Of a stretch of DNA of 64,000 bases, positions 26,211 to 35,504 are shown one piece after another; the stretch's first letter is position 1; every line of letters begins with the position of its first letter. This DNA comes from Leadbetterella sp040829825. Its GTDB lineage: Bacteria; Bacteroidota; Bacteroidia; Cytophagales; Spirosomataceae. Both the position numbers and the translations under genes were made by a program. The notes below the pieces were generated by a model, which worked only from the letters and a program-made list of their open reading frames with translations, did not search any database and was not told where the DNA came from. The stretch is taken from the NCBI RefSeq assembly GCF_040829825.1, contig NZ_JBFOLH010000020.1. One strand, 5' to 3'.

Positions 26211-27059
26211 TTATTTTCTCTTATTCAGTTTCTCCGCCATTTTACTAACCTTCTTCTCTTCACTTTCCAGCCTGCGTTGAACTTTCTTTACATCTTCCTG
26301 AGCGGGGAGATTTTCCGGTTTGACCCCTCTCTCCCGCAGCATTTTGCGTACGGCGGTATTGTTCTCCACATGCTCTTTCCCTATAGGATCCTGTCCCTTC
26401 AGTTCCTTTTCTACCACATTATGGCTGGTCAACTCTGTAGCAAAATCTTTGGCTTTAATAGTCAGCGTAGGTAGAAAATCTGCCAACGGCTTACTCTCCG
26501 GAATCAGCAGTTTCCTTTTCATATCATGAGTGGAAAACCCTCCGAAAAGGGCTTTATCTCCCATACTACGAATAAGGGCAAAGCCTTTATCATCTACTCC
26601 CCGTTCATAAATGATAGCCGAAAGCTTTTTTTCTGATTTACTTAGCTTTTCCCGGGCAGTTACCCTTGCCACATCCAGTAAGCGTTGTTCTATAATTTCC
26701 TGCCTGCGTGTCTGAACAGCAAAATACGTTTGGGCAAAGGCAATTTCACTTTTCGCAGCATCTCCGTTTTGTGCTATGAGGTAGCAGGCGTACCGCGTAA
26801 GGGCGATGTCATCGATTTCACGGAGGGACCCGCTACCCAACTGGACCATTTTGTTGAATCCAACAAAATGGCCTGAAACCTCCTCTCCGGCATTTTCACA
26901 AGACTTTTTGGCTTTTTCAATGGCTTTTAAGAAATTCCGCCATTCAGAATAGTTAAATGTTTTCTGCAATTCTCTGGCACTCCAGCATTCAACCCCTTCA
27001 AATTCATAGGCTGCCTGTTCAAATTTCTGCAGCAGTTCTGTGATCAGTTCTTTTTTCAT
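26211..27059 (-). CDS. dinD: DNA damage-inducible protein D-like
   Basis: A 282-residue DinD-family protein. The N-terminal BRO-like part has CWSARELQKTFNYSEWRNF and DIALTRYACYLIAQNGDA. The middle has FAVQTRRQEIIEQRLLD, and the C-terminus ends in a charged coiled-coil (VQRRLESEEKKVSKMAEKLNKRK). In E. coli DinD inhibits RecA-mediated strand exchange. The start is set at 27059 (MKKELITELLQKF), since the upstream in-frame extension covers the terminator region. Base composition looks more AT-rich than the flanking genes and the family is patchily distributed, so it may be acquired. It is in line with atpDC but separated by a terminator. Confidence 0.88.
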   Translation of the reverse strand: MKKELITELLQKFEQAAYEFEGVECWSARELQKTFNYSEWRNFLKAIEKAKKSCENAGEEVSGHFVGFNKMVQLGSGSLREIDDIALTRYACYLIAQNGDAAKSEIAFAQTYFAVQTRRQEIIEQRLLDVARVTAREKLSKSEKKLSAIIYERGVDDKGFALIRSMGDKALFGGFSTHDMKRKLLIPESKPLADFLPTLTIKAKDFATELTSHNVVEKELKGQDPIGKEHVENNTAVRKMLRERGVKPENLPAQEDVKKVQRRLESEEKKVSKMAEKLNKRK

Positions 27060-27112
27060 GTGTTGCGCAATTTTGTTTAATGCTGTAAATATAAATATTT
27101 CGGAAGAAAAAC

Positions 27113-27138
27113 AAAAAAGCCGGCAATACGCCGGCTTC
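27113..27138 (-). terminator. Terminator of the atpDC operon
   Basis: On the minus strand AAGCCGGC/GCCGGCTT with a 5-base loop is followed by TTTTTTGTTTTT. It lies 29 bases past the atpC stop and before dinD. Confidence 0.85.
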
Positions 27139-27166
27139 TTGTGTATATTTAACACTACAATCTCGG

Positions 27167-27409
27167 TTAAACGATTCCGTCTGCCAATACAAGCACTTTA
27201 TTATTCAGTACCTGTACCACGCCTCCGTCTACAACGATGGTCTCCTTCTTACCGGCGGCTTCGTATACCAGGTCTCCGGTCTGCAGGGTGCTTACCAGTG
27301 GGGCGTGATCTTTTAATATCTGGAACTGCCCTTCTTTCCCGGGTAAGGTAACTACATCTACCTCACCTGAAAATACGTTCTGTTCCGGTGTTATGATCTC
27401 TAATTTCAT
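27167..27409 (-). CDS. atpC: ATP synthase F1 epsilon subunit, short form
   Basis: An 80-residue epsilon subunit containing only the N-terminal beta-sandwich (MKLEIITPEQNVFSGEVDVVTLPGKEG and the LKDHAPLVSTL motif). The C-terminal two-helix domain that inhibits ATP hydrolysis in many bacteria (total ~135 residues) is absent. This short form is usual in Bacteroidota. It overlaps the end of atpD by 4 bases (ATGA), so the two are translationally coupled. Confidence 0.93.
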   Translation of the reverse strand: MKLEIITPEQNVFSGEVDVVTLPGKEGQFQILKDHAPLVSTLQTGDLVYEAAGKKETIVVDGGVVQVLNNKVLVLADGIV

Positions 27410-28911
27410 CGGGTTGCTTCTTCAATTAGTTTCTGACCTTTCGCTACAGCATCTTCAATGGTACCTACCAGGTTAAAGGCTGCTTCAGGAAGGCTGTCAT
27501 ATTTTCCGTCCATGATCTCGTTAAAGCCTTTGATGGTATCGTTGATATCTACCAGCACACCCTTCAGACCGGTAAACTGCTCGGCCACAAAGAACGGCTG
27601 GGACAGAAAACGCTGAACACGTCTGGCTCTTGCCACCACCAGCTTGTCTTCTTCTGAAAGCTCTTCCATACCCAGGATAGCGATGATATCCTGGAGCTCT
27701 TTATAACGCTGCAACAGGTTCTTCACCCGCTGTGCACAGGCATAATGGGCATCGCCCAATACTTCAGCGGTCAGGATCCGTGAAGAAGAATCCAGCGGGT
27801 CTACCGCAGGATAAATGCCCAGCTCGGCAATCTTTCTGCTCAGTACCGTGGTAGCATCCAGGTGGGCAAAGGTAGTGGCAGGCGCCGGGTCAGTAAGGTC
27901 ATCGGCAGGTACATATACCGCCTGAACCGAAGTAATGGATCCCCGCTTGGTAGAAGCGATACGCTCCTGCATCACACCCATCTCGGTAGCCAGCGTAGGC
28001 TGGTAACCTACCGCTGAAGGCATCCGTCCCAAAAGGGCCGATACTTCAGAACCTGCCTGGGTAAAGCGGAAGATATTATCAATAAAGAACAGGATGTCAC
28101 GGCCTTTTCCTTCGCCGTCACCGTCACGGAAATATTCTGCTACGGTAAGGCCCGAAAGGGCTACCCGTGCACGGGCTCCGGGAGGCTCGTTCATCTGTCC
28201 GAAAATAAAGGTCGCCTGTGAGTCTTTCAGGGTGTCGCGGTCTACTTTCGAAAGATCCCATCCGCCTTCTTCCATAGAGTGCTTGAAGGCATCACCGTAT
28301 TTTACAATACCGGATTCGATCATCTCTCTCAGCAGGTCGTTTCCTTCACGGGTACGCTCACCCACACCGGCAAACACCGACAAGCCTGAATATGCTTTGG
28401 CAATGTTATTGATCAGCTCCTGGATCAATACGGTTTTACCTACACCGGCACCACCGAAAAGACCAATTTTACCTCCTTTTACATAAGGAGCCAGCAAGTC
28501 AATAACTTTAATACCGGTAAAAAGTACTTCGGTAGAAGTAGCCAGGTCCTCAAATTTAGGAGCCGACCGGTGAATGGAGATCCCCTTGGTATTTACTTCT
28601 CCCAAACCGTCAATGGCTTCACCTACCACGTTAAACAGCCTTCCTTTGATCTCGTCACCGGTAGGCATGGTGATAGGAGTTCCCATAAGTACCACATCCT
28701 GTCCGCGCTGAAGACCGTCAGTACTGTCCATGGCGATGGTACGTACCCTGTCTTCACCCAGGTGCTGCTGACATTCAAGAACTACCCGCTGACCGTTGGA
28801 CTTGGTAACGTACATTGCATCCAGGATCGGGGGTAATGAAGTAGCCACACCTTCAAAACTAACGTCTACAACAGGGCCGATAATTTGGGAAATTTTACCA
28901 GTAATTGCCAT
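27406..28911 (-). CDS. atpD: ATP synthase F1 beta subunit
   Basis: A 501-residue catalytic subunit. The P-loop is GGAGVGKTVLI, the catalytic glutamate lies in VGERTREGNDLL, the Walker B region is ILFFIDNIFRFTQAGSEVSALLGRMPSAVGYQPTL, and SITSVQAVYVPADDLTDPAPATTF follows. A strong promoter sits at 28952-28982. Only atpD and atpC are here; the remaining subunit genes must lie elsewhere, a split seen in several Bacteroidota. Confidence 0.97.
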   Translation of the reverse strand: MAITGKISQIIGPVVDVSFEGVATSLPPILDAMYVTKSNGQRVVLECQQHLGEDRVRTIAMDSTDGLQRGQDVVLMGTPITMPTGDEIKGRLFNVVGEAIDGLGEVNTKGISIHRSAPKFEDLATSTEVLFTGIKVIDLLAPYVKGGKIGLFGGAGVGKTVLIQELINNIAKAYSGLSVFAGVGERTREGNDLLREMIESGIVKYGDAFKHSMEEGGWDLSKVDRDTLKDSQATFIFGQMNEPPGARARVALSGLTVAEYFRDGDGEGKGRDILFFIDNIFRFTQAGSEVSALLGRMPSAVGYQPTLATEMGVMQERIASTKRGSITSVQAVYVPADDLTDPAPATTFAHLDATTVLSRKIAELGIYPAVDPLDSSSRILTAEVLGDAHYACAQRVKNLLQRYKELQDIIAILGMEELSEEDKLVVARARRVQRFLSQPFFVAEQFTGLKGVLVDINDTIKGFNEIMDGKYDSLPEAAFNLVGTIEDAVAKGQKLIEEATR

Positions 28912-28951
28912 TATATTAGTATTTTAGAAAATTATTTACTTTTTTGGACTG

Positions 28952-28982
28952 CAAAAATACGGGTTACTTTTTGCATAACCAA
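28952..28982 (-). promoter_or_regulatory. Promoter for atpDC
   Basis: Read on the minus strand, TTG (28980-28982) and TATTTTTG (28952-28959) are 20 bases apart, a full match to the Bacteroidota consensus. Confidence 0.72.
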
Positions 28983-29061
28983 GATTTAATGCCGTCATTT
29001 TTTGTATTTTTTAAAGATTTTCACTCTCTTTCCTGCCGGATTTTTGGAAAAATCTTAGCTC

Positions 29062-29451
29062 TTACCTCGACCCCAGCTTCGCTTCAATGGTCTGTTGGGT
29101 ATGCGGAACCGCCCTCAGCCGCTCTTTAGGGATCAGCTTACCTGTATCTTTACAGATACCGTATGTACCGTTCTTGATCCGGATCAGCGCCGCTTCCAGC
29201 TGGGTTGCAAACTTTTGCAGCCGGGCAGCCGACTGGCTCAGTTGTTCTTTCTCCCGTACATCGGCTCCGTCTTCCAACGTTTTGGAACCCACCGCCGTGT
29301 TATCCGTTCCGTTATCGTTCTTCCGGCTAAGGGTTTCCTTGATGAAGTTCACCTCGTTATATGTGGCCTCCAGCTTTTTGTTTATGATCTCTTCAAACTC
29401 CCTCAGCTCTGACTCAGAATAATGGGTTTTTTCTTCAGTTACTTCTGACAT
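29062..29451 (-). CDS. DksA/TraR-family protein without zinc ligands
   Basis: A 129-residue protein with an N-terminal coiled-coil (SESELREFEEIINKKLEATYNEVNFIKETL) and the C-terminal DksA-type signature IKNGTYGICKDTGKLIPKERLRAVP. The four zinc cysteines of DksA are reduced to one: the C-x2-C-x17-C-x2-C positions read Cys, Thr, Thr, Ala. The fold can persist without zinc, as in known zinc-free DksA variants. Such proteins enter the secondary channel of RNA polymerase and modulate initiation with ppGpp; this is inferred from the family. A TATATTTG -7 element lies at 29492-29499 on the minus strand. Confidence 0.85.
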   Translation of the reverse strand: MSEVTEEKTHYSESELREFEEIINKKLEATYNEVNFIKETLSRKNDNGTDNTAVGSKTLEDGADVREKEQLSQSAARLQKFATQLEAALIRIKNGTYGICKDTGKLIPKERLRAVPHTQQTIEAKLGSR

Positions 29452-29747
29452 ATCTTTTAAAGCGTTTTAAGGTGATTCACAAAAATTTTCGCAAATATAC
29501 ACCTTTACTTCTTTATTTAAAATATTTCCAGTTAGACAGTTATATGACACATGTCAGGAAAAAGCCCGTATACCTGATCGGGTTTTCGCTGATTTTTTAT
29601 AACTTTACAAGCTATTGCCTATCAATCCTTTACAAAAAAACAAAATACACAAATCATAATTTTTTCAAAAAAAGACGTAACTTTGCAAACTTTTTAGAAC
29701 AGGCAGGCTGAGAAATTAACAAAATCCTTATAAAAAAGGTAAGCAAA

Positions 29748-31574
29748 ATGCAAGAAATCAGAAACATAGCGATCATCGCTCACGTTGACCACGGGAAAAC
29801 TACCCTTGTCGACAAAATCATTCACGCTTCCAAAATTTTTCGTGATAATCAGGAATTCCAGGACCTGATCCTGGATAACAACGACCTGGAGCGTGAAAGA
29901 GGAATCACTATTGTTTCCAAAAACGTTTCGGTAAGATACAAAGGCGTTAAAATCAATATTATCGATACTCCGGGCCACGCCGACTTCGGCGGTGAAGTGG
30001 AACGTGTGCTGAAGCTGGCTGACGGCGTTATCCTGCTGGTAGATGCCTTTGAAGGGCCTATGCCTCAGACCCGTTTCGTACTCGGCAAGGCGCTAGACCT
30101 GGGCCTGAAGCCAATTGTGGTAGTGAACAAGGTAGATAAAGAGAACTGCCGCCCTGATGAGGTGCACGAAAATGTTTTTGACCTCATGTTCAACCTGAAC
30201 GCCACCGAAGAGCAGCTCGACTTCCCTGCGCTTTACGGTTCGTCTAAACAGGGTTGGATGAGCACCGACTGGAAAAAGAAAACAGAAGATATCACCCCCC
30301 TCCTGGATGCCATCATTGAGCACATTCCCGCATCACCGGTGGTAGAGGGAACCTTCCAGATGCAGATTACCTCGCTGGACTATAACGCTTTTGTAGGCCG
30401 TATTGCCATCGGAAGAGTAGCCAGGGGTACCGTTAAAGAAGGCCAGCAGGTAGCCCTCTGCAAGGCAGACGGCAGCATTAAAAAAATGAAGATCAAAGAG
30501 CTTCACGTTTTTGAAGGGCTCGGAAAAGTGAAAGTGGAGTCGGTTTCTTCCGGCGAAATCTGTGCCATTACCGGCCTCGAAGATTTCGAGATCGGAGATA
30601 CGGTAGCCGATGCCGAAACCCCGGAAGCGCTGCCACGGATCGCCATTGACGAGCCTACCATGAACATGCTGTTTACCATTAACAACTCACCTTTCTTCGG
30701 TAAAGAAGGTAAGTTTGTAACATCCAGGCACGTACGCGACCGCCTGATGAAAGAAACCGAGAAGAACCTGGCGCTGCGGGTAGTTCAGGGCGACTCCGAA
30801 GATAAATTCCTGGTTTTCGGCCGGGGTATTCTTCACCTGTCGGTACTTATTGAAACCATGCGCCGCGAGGGCTATGAGCTCCAGGTAGGTCAGCCCCAGG
30901 TGCTCTTCAAAGAAGGGGAGAACGGCGAAAGGCTGGAGCCGATAGAAACACTGGTGGTAGACGTTCCTGAAGAAACCGCCGGTAAAGTAATTGAGCTGGC
31001 TACCCAGCGGAAAGCCGAGCTGCTGATCATGGAACCGAAAGGCGATCTTCAGCACCTGGAATTCAATATCCCGTCAAGAGGACTGATCGGGCTGCGTTCC
31101 AATGTACTGACCGCCACCCAGGGCGAAGCCATCATGAACCACCGGTTCAAATCATATGAACCGTACAAAGGACCTATCCCGGGACGTATCAACGGCTCTA
31201 TGATCTCTATGGCCAATGGTCCTGCTGTAGCGTACGCCATTGATAAGCTGCAGGACAGGGGCGTGTTTTTCGTAGATCCGGGTGAAGACGTTTACATGGG
31301 TATGGTAGTAGGTGAGCATAACCGCCAGAACGATATCGTAGTTAACCTTCAGACCTCCAAGAAGCTGACCAACATGCGGGCCTCCGGCTCGGATGACAAC
31401 GTGAAGATCGCACCGAAGATCAACTTCTCCCTGGAAGAATGTATGGAATACATCCAGAAAGACGAATACCTGGAAGTGACCCCAAAATCACTCCGGATGC
31501 GGAAAATCTACCTGGATGAAAACGAGCGGAAACGCATGGAGCGCAAGAGCGAAGCAGATGCAGCTTTGGTGTAA
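29748..31574 (+). CDS. typA: Translational GTPase TypA/BipA
   Basis: A 608-residue ribosome-associated GTPase. G1 is AHVDHGKTTLVDKI, G3 is DTPGHADFGGEV, G4 is VNKVDK. Domain II (about 205-300), the EF-G-like domains III and V, and the C-terminal TypA-specific domain (GLIGLRSNVLTATQGEA, MVVGEHNRQNDIVVN, KKLTNMRASG) are all present at full length. It helps ribosome assembly and stress adaptation. A TAACTTTG -7 element lies at 29678-29685, 62 bases before the ATG. Confidence 0.96.
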   Translation: MQEIRNIAIIAHVDHGKTTLVDKIIHASKIFRDNQEFQDLILDNNDLERERGITIVSKNVSVRYKGVKINIIDTPGHADFGGEVERVLKLADGVILLVDAFEGPMPQTRFVLGKALDLGLKPIVVVNKVDKENCRPDEVHENVFDLMFNLNATEEQLDFPALYGSSKQGWMSTDWKKKTEDITPLLDAIIEHIPASPVVEGTFQMQITSLDYNAFVGRIAIGRVARGTVKEGQQVALCKADGSIKKMKIKELHVFEGLGKVKVESVSSGEICAITGLEDFEIGDTVADAETPEALPRIAIDEPTMNMLFTINNSPFFGKEGKFVTSRHVRDRLMKETEKNLALRVVQGDSEDKFLVFGRGILHLSVLIETMRREGYELQVGQPQVLFKEGENGERLEPIETLVVDVPEETAGKVIELATQRKAELLIMEPKGDLQHLEFNIPSRGLIGLRSNVLTATQGEAIMNHRFKSYEPYKGPIPGRINGSMISMANGPAVAYAIDKLQDRGVFFVDPGEDVYMGMVVGEHNRQNDIVVNLQTSKKLTNMRASGSDDNVKIAPKINFSLEECMEYIQKDEYLEVTPKSLRMRKIYLDENERKRMERKSEADAALV

Positions 31575-31592
31575 GCGTATAGCACGATACAG

Positions 31593-31626
31593 AAAAATCC
31601 CCGGAACAGCTTTCGGGGATTTTTTA
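31593..31626 (+). terminator. Rho-independent terminator after typA
   Basis: AAAATCCCCG pairs with CGGGGATTTT around GAACAGCTTT, followed by a T tract; it lies ~20 bases past the typA stop. Confidence 0.92.
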
Positions 31627-31730
31627 TTTCCGGGAAAAGACAAAACCGGCACATGCAAGACAACCCATACCCCGCATAAAGTACTTTTATCTACAATTTA
31701 ACTTAACCATAGATTTATTAACTGCATAAT

Positions 31731-31762
31731 TTTGATCATTTTAAATAAATTATCTATTTTTG
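31731..31762 (+). promoter_or_regulatory. Promoter for ahcY
   Basis: TTTG at 31731-31734 and TATTTTTG at 31755-31762 are spaced by 20 bases; the ATG at 31798 follows after a leader of about 30 bases. Confidence 0.76.
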
Positions 31763-31797
31763 CATTGATTTTCAGTGGAATATTATTGCAATAGAAT

Positions 31798-33111
31798 ATG
31801 AAAACAGTAGAAACCTACATCCCTTACAAAGTAAAGGATATATCCCTGGCCGAATGGGGCCGTAAAGAGATCACCCTGGCTGAAGCCGAAATGCCCGGCC
31901 TGATGGAGATCCGGAAAGAGTACGGGCCTTCCAAGCCGCTGAAAGGGGCAAGAGTAGCCGGTTGTCTCCACATGACCATTCAGACCGCTGTTCTGATCGA
32001 AACCCTGGTAGAGCTGGGCGCAGAAGTGACCTGGTCATCGTGCAACATCTTCTCTACGCAGGACCACGCCGCCGCCGCTATTGCTGCTGCCGGTATCCAG
32101 GTATATGCCTGGAAAGGAATGACCGCCGAAGAGTTTGACTGGTGTATTGAGCAAACCCTCTTCTTCGGCGAAGAGCAGAAACCGCTGAACATGATTCTTG
32201 ACGATGGCGGCGACCTCACCAATATGGTATTTGACGTGTATCCGGAGCTGGTATCCGGCATCAAAGGACTTTCCGAAGAAACCACCACCGGGGTGCACCG
32301 TCTTTACGAAAGAAAGAAAAACGGGACTCTCCTGCTGCCTGCCATTAACGTAAATGACTCAGTGACCAAATCGAAATTCGACAACAAGTACGGCTGCCGT
32401 GAATCACTGGTAGATGCCATCCGTCGCGCTACTGACCTGATGCTGGCTGGTAAAGTGGCCGTAGTAGCCGGTTACGGCGACGTGGGCAAAGGTTCAGCCG
32501 ACTCCCTCCGGGGTGCAGGCTGCCGTGTCCTGGTAACCGAAATTGACCCGATCTGTGCACTTCAGGCCGCTATGGACGGATTTGAAGTAGTACCTATGGC
32601 TGAAGCCGTAACCCGTGCCCAGATCTTTGTAACCGCTACCGGTAACTTCAATATCATCCGGGAAGAGCACTTCCTGAAAATGCGCGATAAGGCGGTGGTT
32701 TGTAATATCGGTCACTTTGATAACGAGATCGACATGGCCTGGCTGAACAAAGCTTATGGCCACACCAAAACCACCATTAAGCCGCAGGTGGATATGTACA
32801 ACATTAACGGTAACGACATCATCGTGCTGGCCGAAGGCCGCCTGGTGAACCTGGGCTGTGCCATGGGGCACCCTTCTTTTGTAATGTCGTGCTCTTTCTC
32901 TAACCAGACCCTAGCCCAGATCGAGCTTTGGAATAATACGGACAAATACGAAAAAGACGTATACGTTCTCCCCAAGCATCTGGATGAGAAAGTAGCTGCT
33001 TTCCACCTGGGTCACGTAGGCGCTAAGCTGGACAAGCTGACTCCTGCCCAGGCCGAATATATCGGCGTAACGGTAGACGGTCCGTTTAAGTCGGAAATGT
33101 ACCGGTACTAA
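31798..33111 (+). CDS. ahcY: Adenosylhomocysteinase
   Basis: A 437-residue NAD-dependent enzyme that splits S-adenosylhomocysteine to adenosine and homocysteine, recycling the product of methylation reactions. Markers are LHMTIQTAVLIETL, WSSCNIFSTQDHAAAAIA, the catalytic Lys/Asp region INVNDSVTKSKFDNKYGCRESL, the Rossmann motif VAGYGDVGKGSA, and the C-terminal PDHYRY-like ending FKSEMYRY. It is monocistronic, with its own promoter and a bidirectional terminator. Confidence 0.97.
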   Translation: MKTVETYIPYKVKDISLAEWGRKEITLAEAEMPGLMEIRKEYGPSKPLKGARVAGCLHMTIQTAVLIETLVELGAEVTWSSCNIFSTQDHAAAAIAAAGIQVYAWKGMTAEEFDWCIEQTLFFGEEQKPLNMILDDGGDLTNMVFDVYPELVSGIKGLSEETTTGVHRLYERKKNGTLLLPAINVNDSVTKSKFDNKYGCRESLVDAIRRATDLMLAGKVAVVAGYGDVGKGSADSLRGAGCRVLVTEIDPICALQAAMDGFEVVPMAEAVTRAQIFVTATGNFNIIREEHFLKMRDKAVVCNIGHFDNEIDMAWLNKAYGHTKTTIKPQVDMYNINGNDIIVLAEGRLVNLGCAMGHPSFVMSCSFSNQTLAQIELWNNTDKYEKDVYVLPKHLDEKVAAFHLGHVGAKLDKLTPAQAEYIGVTVDGPFKSEMYRY

Positions 33112-33134
33112 TCTCCAGGTTCAGCTTGCCGGAA

Positions 33135-33173
33135 ACATAAAAACCGCTTCATTGCCTGAAGCGGTTTTTATGT
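33135..33173. terminator. Bidirectional terminator between ahcY and the hydrolase operon
   Basis: ACATAAAAACCGCTTCA (33135-33151) and its reverse complement (33157-33173) surround a 5-base loop, giving A/T tracts on both sides of a GC stem. A second hairpin (33211-33218 with 33238-33245) lies next to the hydrolase stop. Confidence 0.92.
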
Positions 33174-33258
33174 TTTTGCAGAAAATTTCGTTATATATTG
33201 AAAATGCTGACCGGATAGCAGCTTCCTTTCCTATTGACTATCCGGGTAGTACCGGCGA

Positions 33259-34227
33259 TTAAAGCGAACGGTAAAACTCCAGTGCCCTCCGCTCCGTCCA
33301 GGTATACAGCTCTCCGGGCTCCATAAATCCTACGTGACCGCCGCGGGGTGTAACCACCAGCTTCACATTCGGGTTACGATTCCGGCCGGTGTCATAACAC
33401 GCTTTCCCCAGGAAAGGGTCGTTCAATGCCTGAACAATCATCACCGGTACGCCGATACGATACAGCATAGGCTTGGTAGAAGCCTTTGCGTAAAAGTCAA
33501 AGGCATCGGCATAGCCGTGCAGCGGCGCGGTAAAACGGTTGTCAAAATCCACGAAGTTTTTAATACGGTGATACCCCTCACAGTTCAGCAGTGGATTACC
33601 GGGAAACATCCCCTCTTTTATTTTCAGCTTTTCACCCAGCTTGCGCAAAAAGCGTTTCATGTAAAAACGTTTGTAGGGCTTATCCAGCTCTTTCGATGCA
33701 TCGTACACATCCAGGGGCACCGATCCTACAAATGCGCCCGAAACCTCTTTCGGCAACCGTTCCGGAAACTCAGCCAGCAGTCGCAGGGTCAGGCTTCCGC
33801 CCATAGATGAGCCCGAAAGGAAAACCTCATCGTATCCGCCCTTTAAAAGGGCATGCTCCACTACTTTTCGCAGGTCTTCGGAGTCGCCGTGGTGATAAAA
33901 ACGGGGCAAACGGTTCATCTCTCCGCTGCAGCTGCGGCAGTTCCAGCCCAAACCGTCAAACCCGTTTTCACCAAATAGCTGTAGCAGCGCTGTTACATAC
34001 GGCCGGTGGGAGTTGCCCTCCAGGCCGTGCGTTACCACCATCAGCTTCCTGTGTCCTTTCCTGTACCAGTCCAGGTCCAGGAAATCGCCGTCTTCCAGCT
34101 CAAGCCGTTCCCGTTCATACGGAATCTCCAGCTTCCTGAAAAAGCTGGGATAAATAGATTGTACATGGCCGCCGATCTGGTATAGAGGCGGTTGGGGAGA
34201 CGGATTCATGGGCCGTGTATTTTGCAA
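33259..34227 (-). CDS. YheT-like alpha/beta hydrolase
   Basis: A 322-residue member of the YheT/ABHD1-3 family. HGLEGNSHRPYV holds the oxyanion region, the nucleophile serine is in FLSGSSMGGSL, the acid in QALNDPFLG and the histidine in TPRGGHVGFME, so the catalytic triad is complete. NCRSCSGEMNR is a family motif. Substrates of bacterial YheT proteins are poorly defined; carboxyl ester hydrolysis is likely. The ORF can start at 34227 or at the internal Met at 34209. It is last in a three-gene operon with the dipeptidase and a lipoprotein. Confidence 0.86.
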   Translation of the reverse strand: MQNTRPMNPSPQPPLYQIGGHVQSIYPSFFRKLEIPYERERLELEDGDFLDLDWYRKGHRKLMVVTHGLEGNSHRPYVTALLQLFGENGFDGLGWNCRSCSGEMNRLPRFYHHGDSEDLRKVVEHALLKGGYDEVFLSGSSMGGSLTLRLLAEFPERLPKEVSGAFVGSVPLDVYDASKELDKPYKRFYMKRFLRKLGEKLKIKEGMFPGNPLLNCEGYHRIKNFVDFDNRFTAPLHGYADAFDFYAKASTKPMLYRIGVPVMIVQALNDPFLGKACYDTGRNRNPNVKLVVTPRGGHVGFMEPGELYTWTERRALEFYRSL

Positions 34228-34259
34228 AGTCGTTTTTTCGTAAAGCCGTCCGGAAAGCT

Positions 34260-35483
34260 TTACTTTCCACCGGCATACGCCAGTACCTTATTCCACACCC
34301 GGAAAACATTCCCTGAACAGATTTTCTCAATATCGCCTTCTGAATATCCCCTGTTCAACAACTCCTCCAGCAGGTTCGGATAATCGGAAACATCTTTCAG
34401 ACCGGTAGGAAGGCTATCGCCCACACCGTCAAAATCAGAGCCTATTCCTACGTGATCTATCCCGGCCAGCTTTACAATATGATCAATGTGGTCTGCCACC
34501 CGTTTTACGTCTGAATAGTTCCGGCTGTCTTTGGCCAGCTCTGCGGCCACGGCATCACGAAGCTCTTTTCCCTTCAATCCTTTGCCTTCCAGCTCTTTCC
34601 TGATCCGGGCCGAAGCCGCTTCTTTGTATTTCACCACTTCAGCATCAAGAAAAGTAGAGCCGAAGTTCACCATTATCACACCTCCGTTCTCTTTCAGCTT
34701 TACCAGCATATCGTCTGACATATTTCTTTCCCAGCCCGGGGTAAAATAACGGGCAGAAGAGTGAGACGCAATCACCGGCACTTTTGTATTGGCGATCACC
34801 GCATAGAACGAATCATCCGATATATGCGAAACATCGATCATTATGCCCGCCCGGTTCATGGCTTTGACCACCTCCACTCCAAACGGGCTCAGGCCTTTCC
34901 AGGTATGGGTAGTATCGTAGCTTGAATCGCAGATATCGTTATCTTTGGAGTGGGCCAGTGTGACATAGCTGATCCCCTTGCCCCGGTACAGGGCCACATC
35001 CTCTACCGAAGTAATGGGCGACCCGTTCTCCATGCCCATAGGAAGGGCTATCTTCCCGGCGGCGGCTATGCGCTGAACATCGGCCGGGGTACGGGCCACT
35101 TCAAAATAATTGCCCTTCTCTTTAGCAATATATTCCACCATACGGATCAGCGTATCTGCCAGTAATTTGGCCTCGGTTGCATCCCGGTCGGCCGGGATAT
35201 AGATAGACATAAACGGCGCGTCCAGTCCGCCTTGCCGCGCCCTGACAAAGTCAAAGTCTCCCTCCCTGCTCTCTACCGGTATGCCGGTATAGGCCTTTTC
35301 CAGTCTGAAATTCTTCACCTGTAAACGGTAGGGCAGGTCAACATGGCCGTCAGCAATGATAAATTTATCGGCCAGTGCTTTCGCTTTCACCTTATTGGAA
35401 GAAGTATCAGCCGCTTTGGGAGCCACTTTACAGGAAGTGATCAGCACAAGGCCGAGCAGGGTAAAAAAATATTTCATAGTCAA
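34260..35483 (-). CDS. Membrane dipeptidase (M19 family) lipoprotein
   Basis: A 407-residue zinc dipeptidase of the renal dipeptidase family. The leader MTMKYFFTLLGLVLITSC carries a lipobox, so the protein is a periplasmic or surface lipoprotein. Metal and active-site motifs are IADGHVDLPYRL, MGMENGSPI, VTLAHSKDN, IDVSHISDDSF, VIASHSSAR and HVGIGSDFDG. It hydrolyses dipeptides, including some with D-residues. The gene lies 21 bases after the upstream lipoprotein gene and 32 bases before the hydrolase gene. Confidence 0.92.
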   Translation of the reverse strand: MTMKYFFTLLGLVLITSCKVAPKAADTSSNKVKAKALADKFIIADGHVDLPYRLQVKNFRLEKAYTGIPVESREGDFDFVRARQGGLDAPFMSIYIPADRDATEAKLLADTLIRMVEYIAKEKGNYFEVARTPADVQRIAAAGKIALPMGMENGSPITSVEDVALYRGKGISYVTLAHSKDNDICDSSYDTTHTWKGLSPFGVEVVKAMNRAGIMIDVSHISDDSFYAVIANTKVPVIASHSSARYFTPGWERNMSDDMLVKLKENGGVIMVNFGSTFLDAEVVKYKEAASARIRKELEGKGLKGKELRDAVAAELAKDSRNYSDVKRVADHIDHIVKLAGIDHVGIGSDFDGVGDSLPTGLKDVSDYPNLLEELLNRGYSEGDIEKICSGNVFRVWNKVLAYAGGK

Positions 35484-35504
35484 TTATATAGGATGGGTTA
35501 AAAA

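Noticed and set aside
27060..27155. N-terminal extension of DinD
   Set aside because: The extra 32 residues cross an intrinsic terminator region and are not part of the DinD family.
29472..29711. 79-codon plus-strand frame between the DksA-like and typA genes
   Set aside because: It spans the typA -7 element and low-complexity AT-rich DNA, has biased Phe/Tyr/Lys content typical of untranslated AT-rich DNA, and matches no family.
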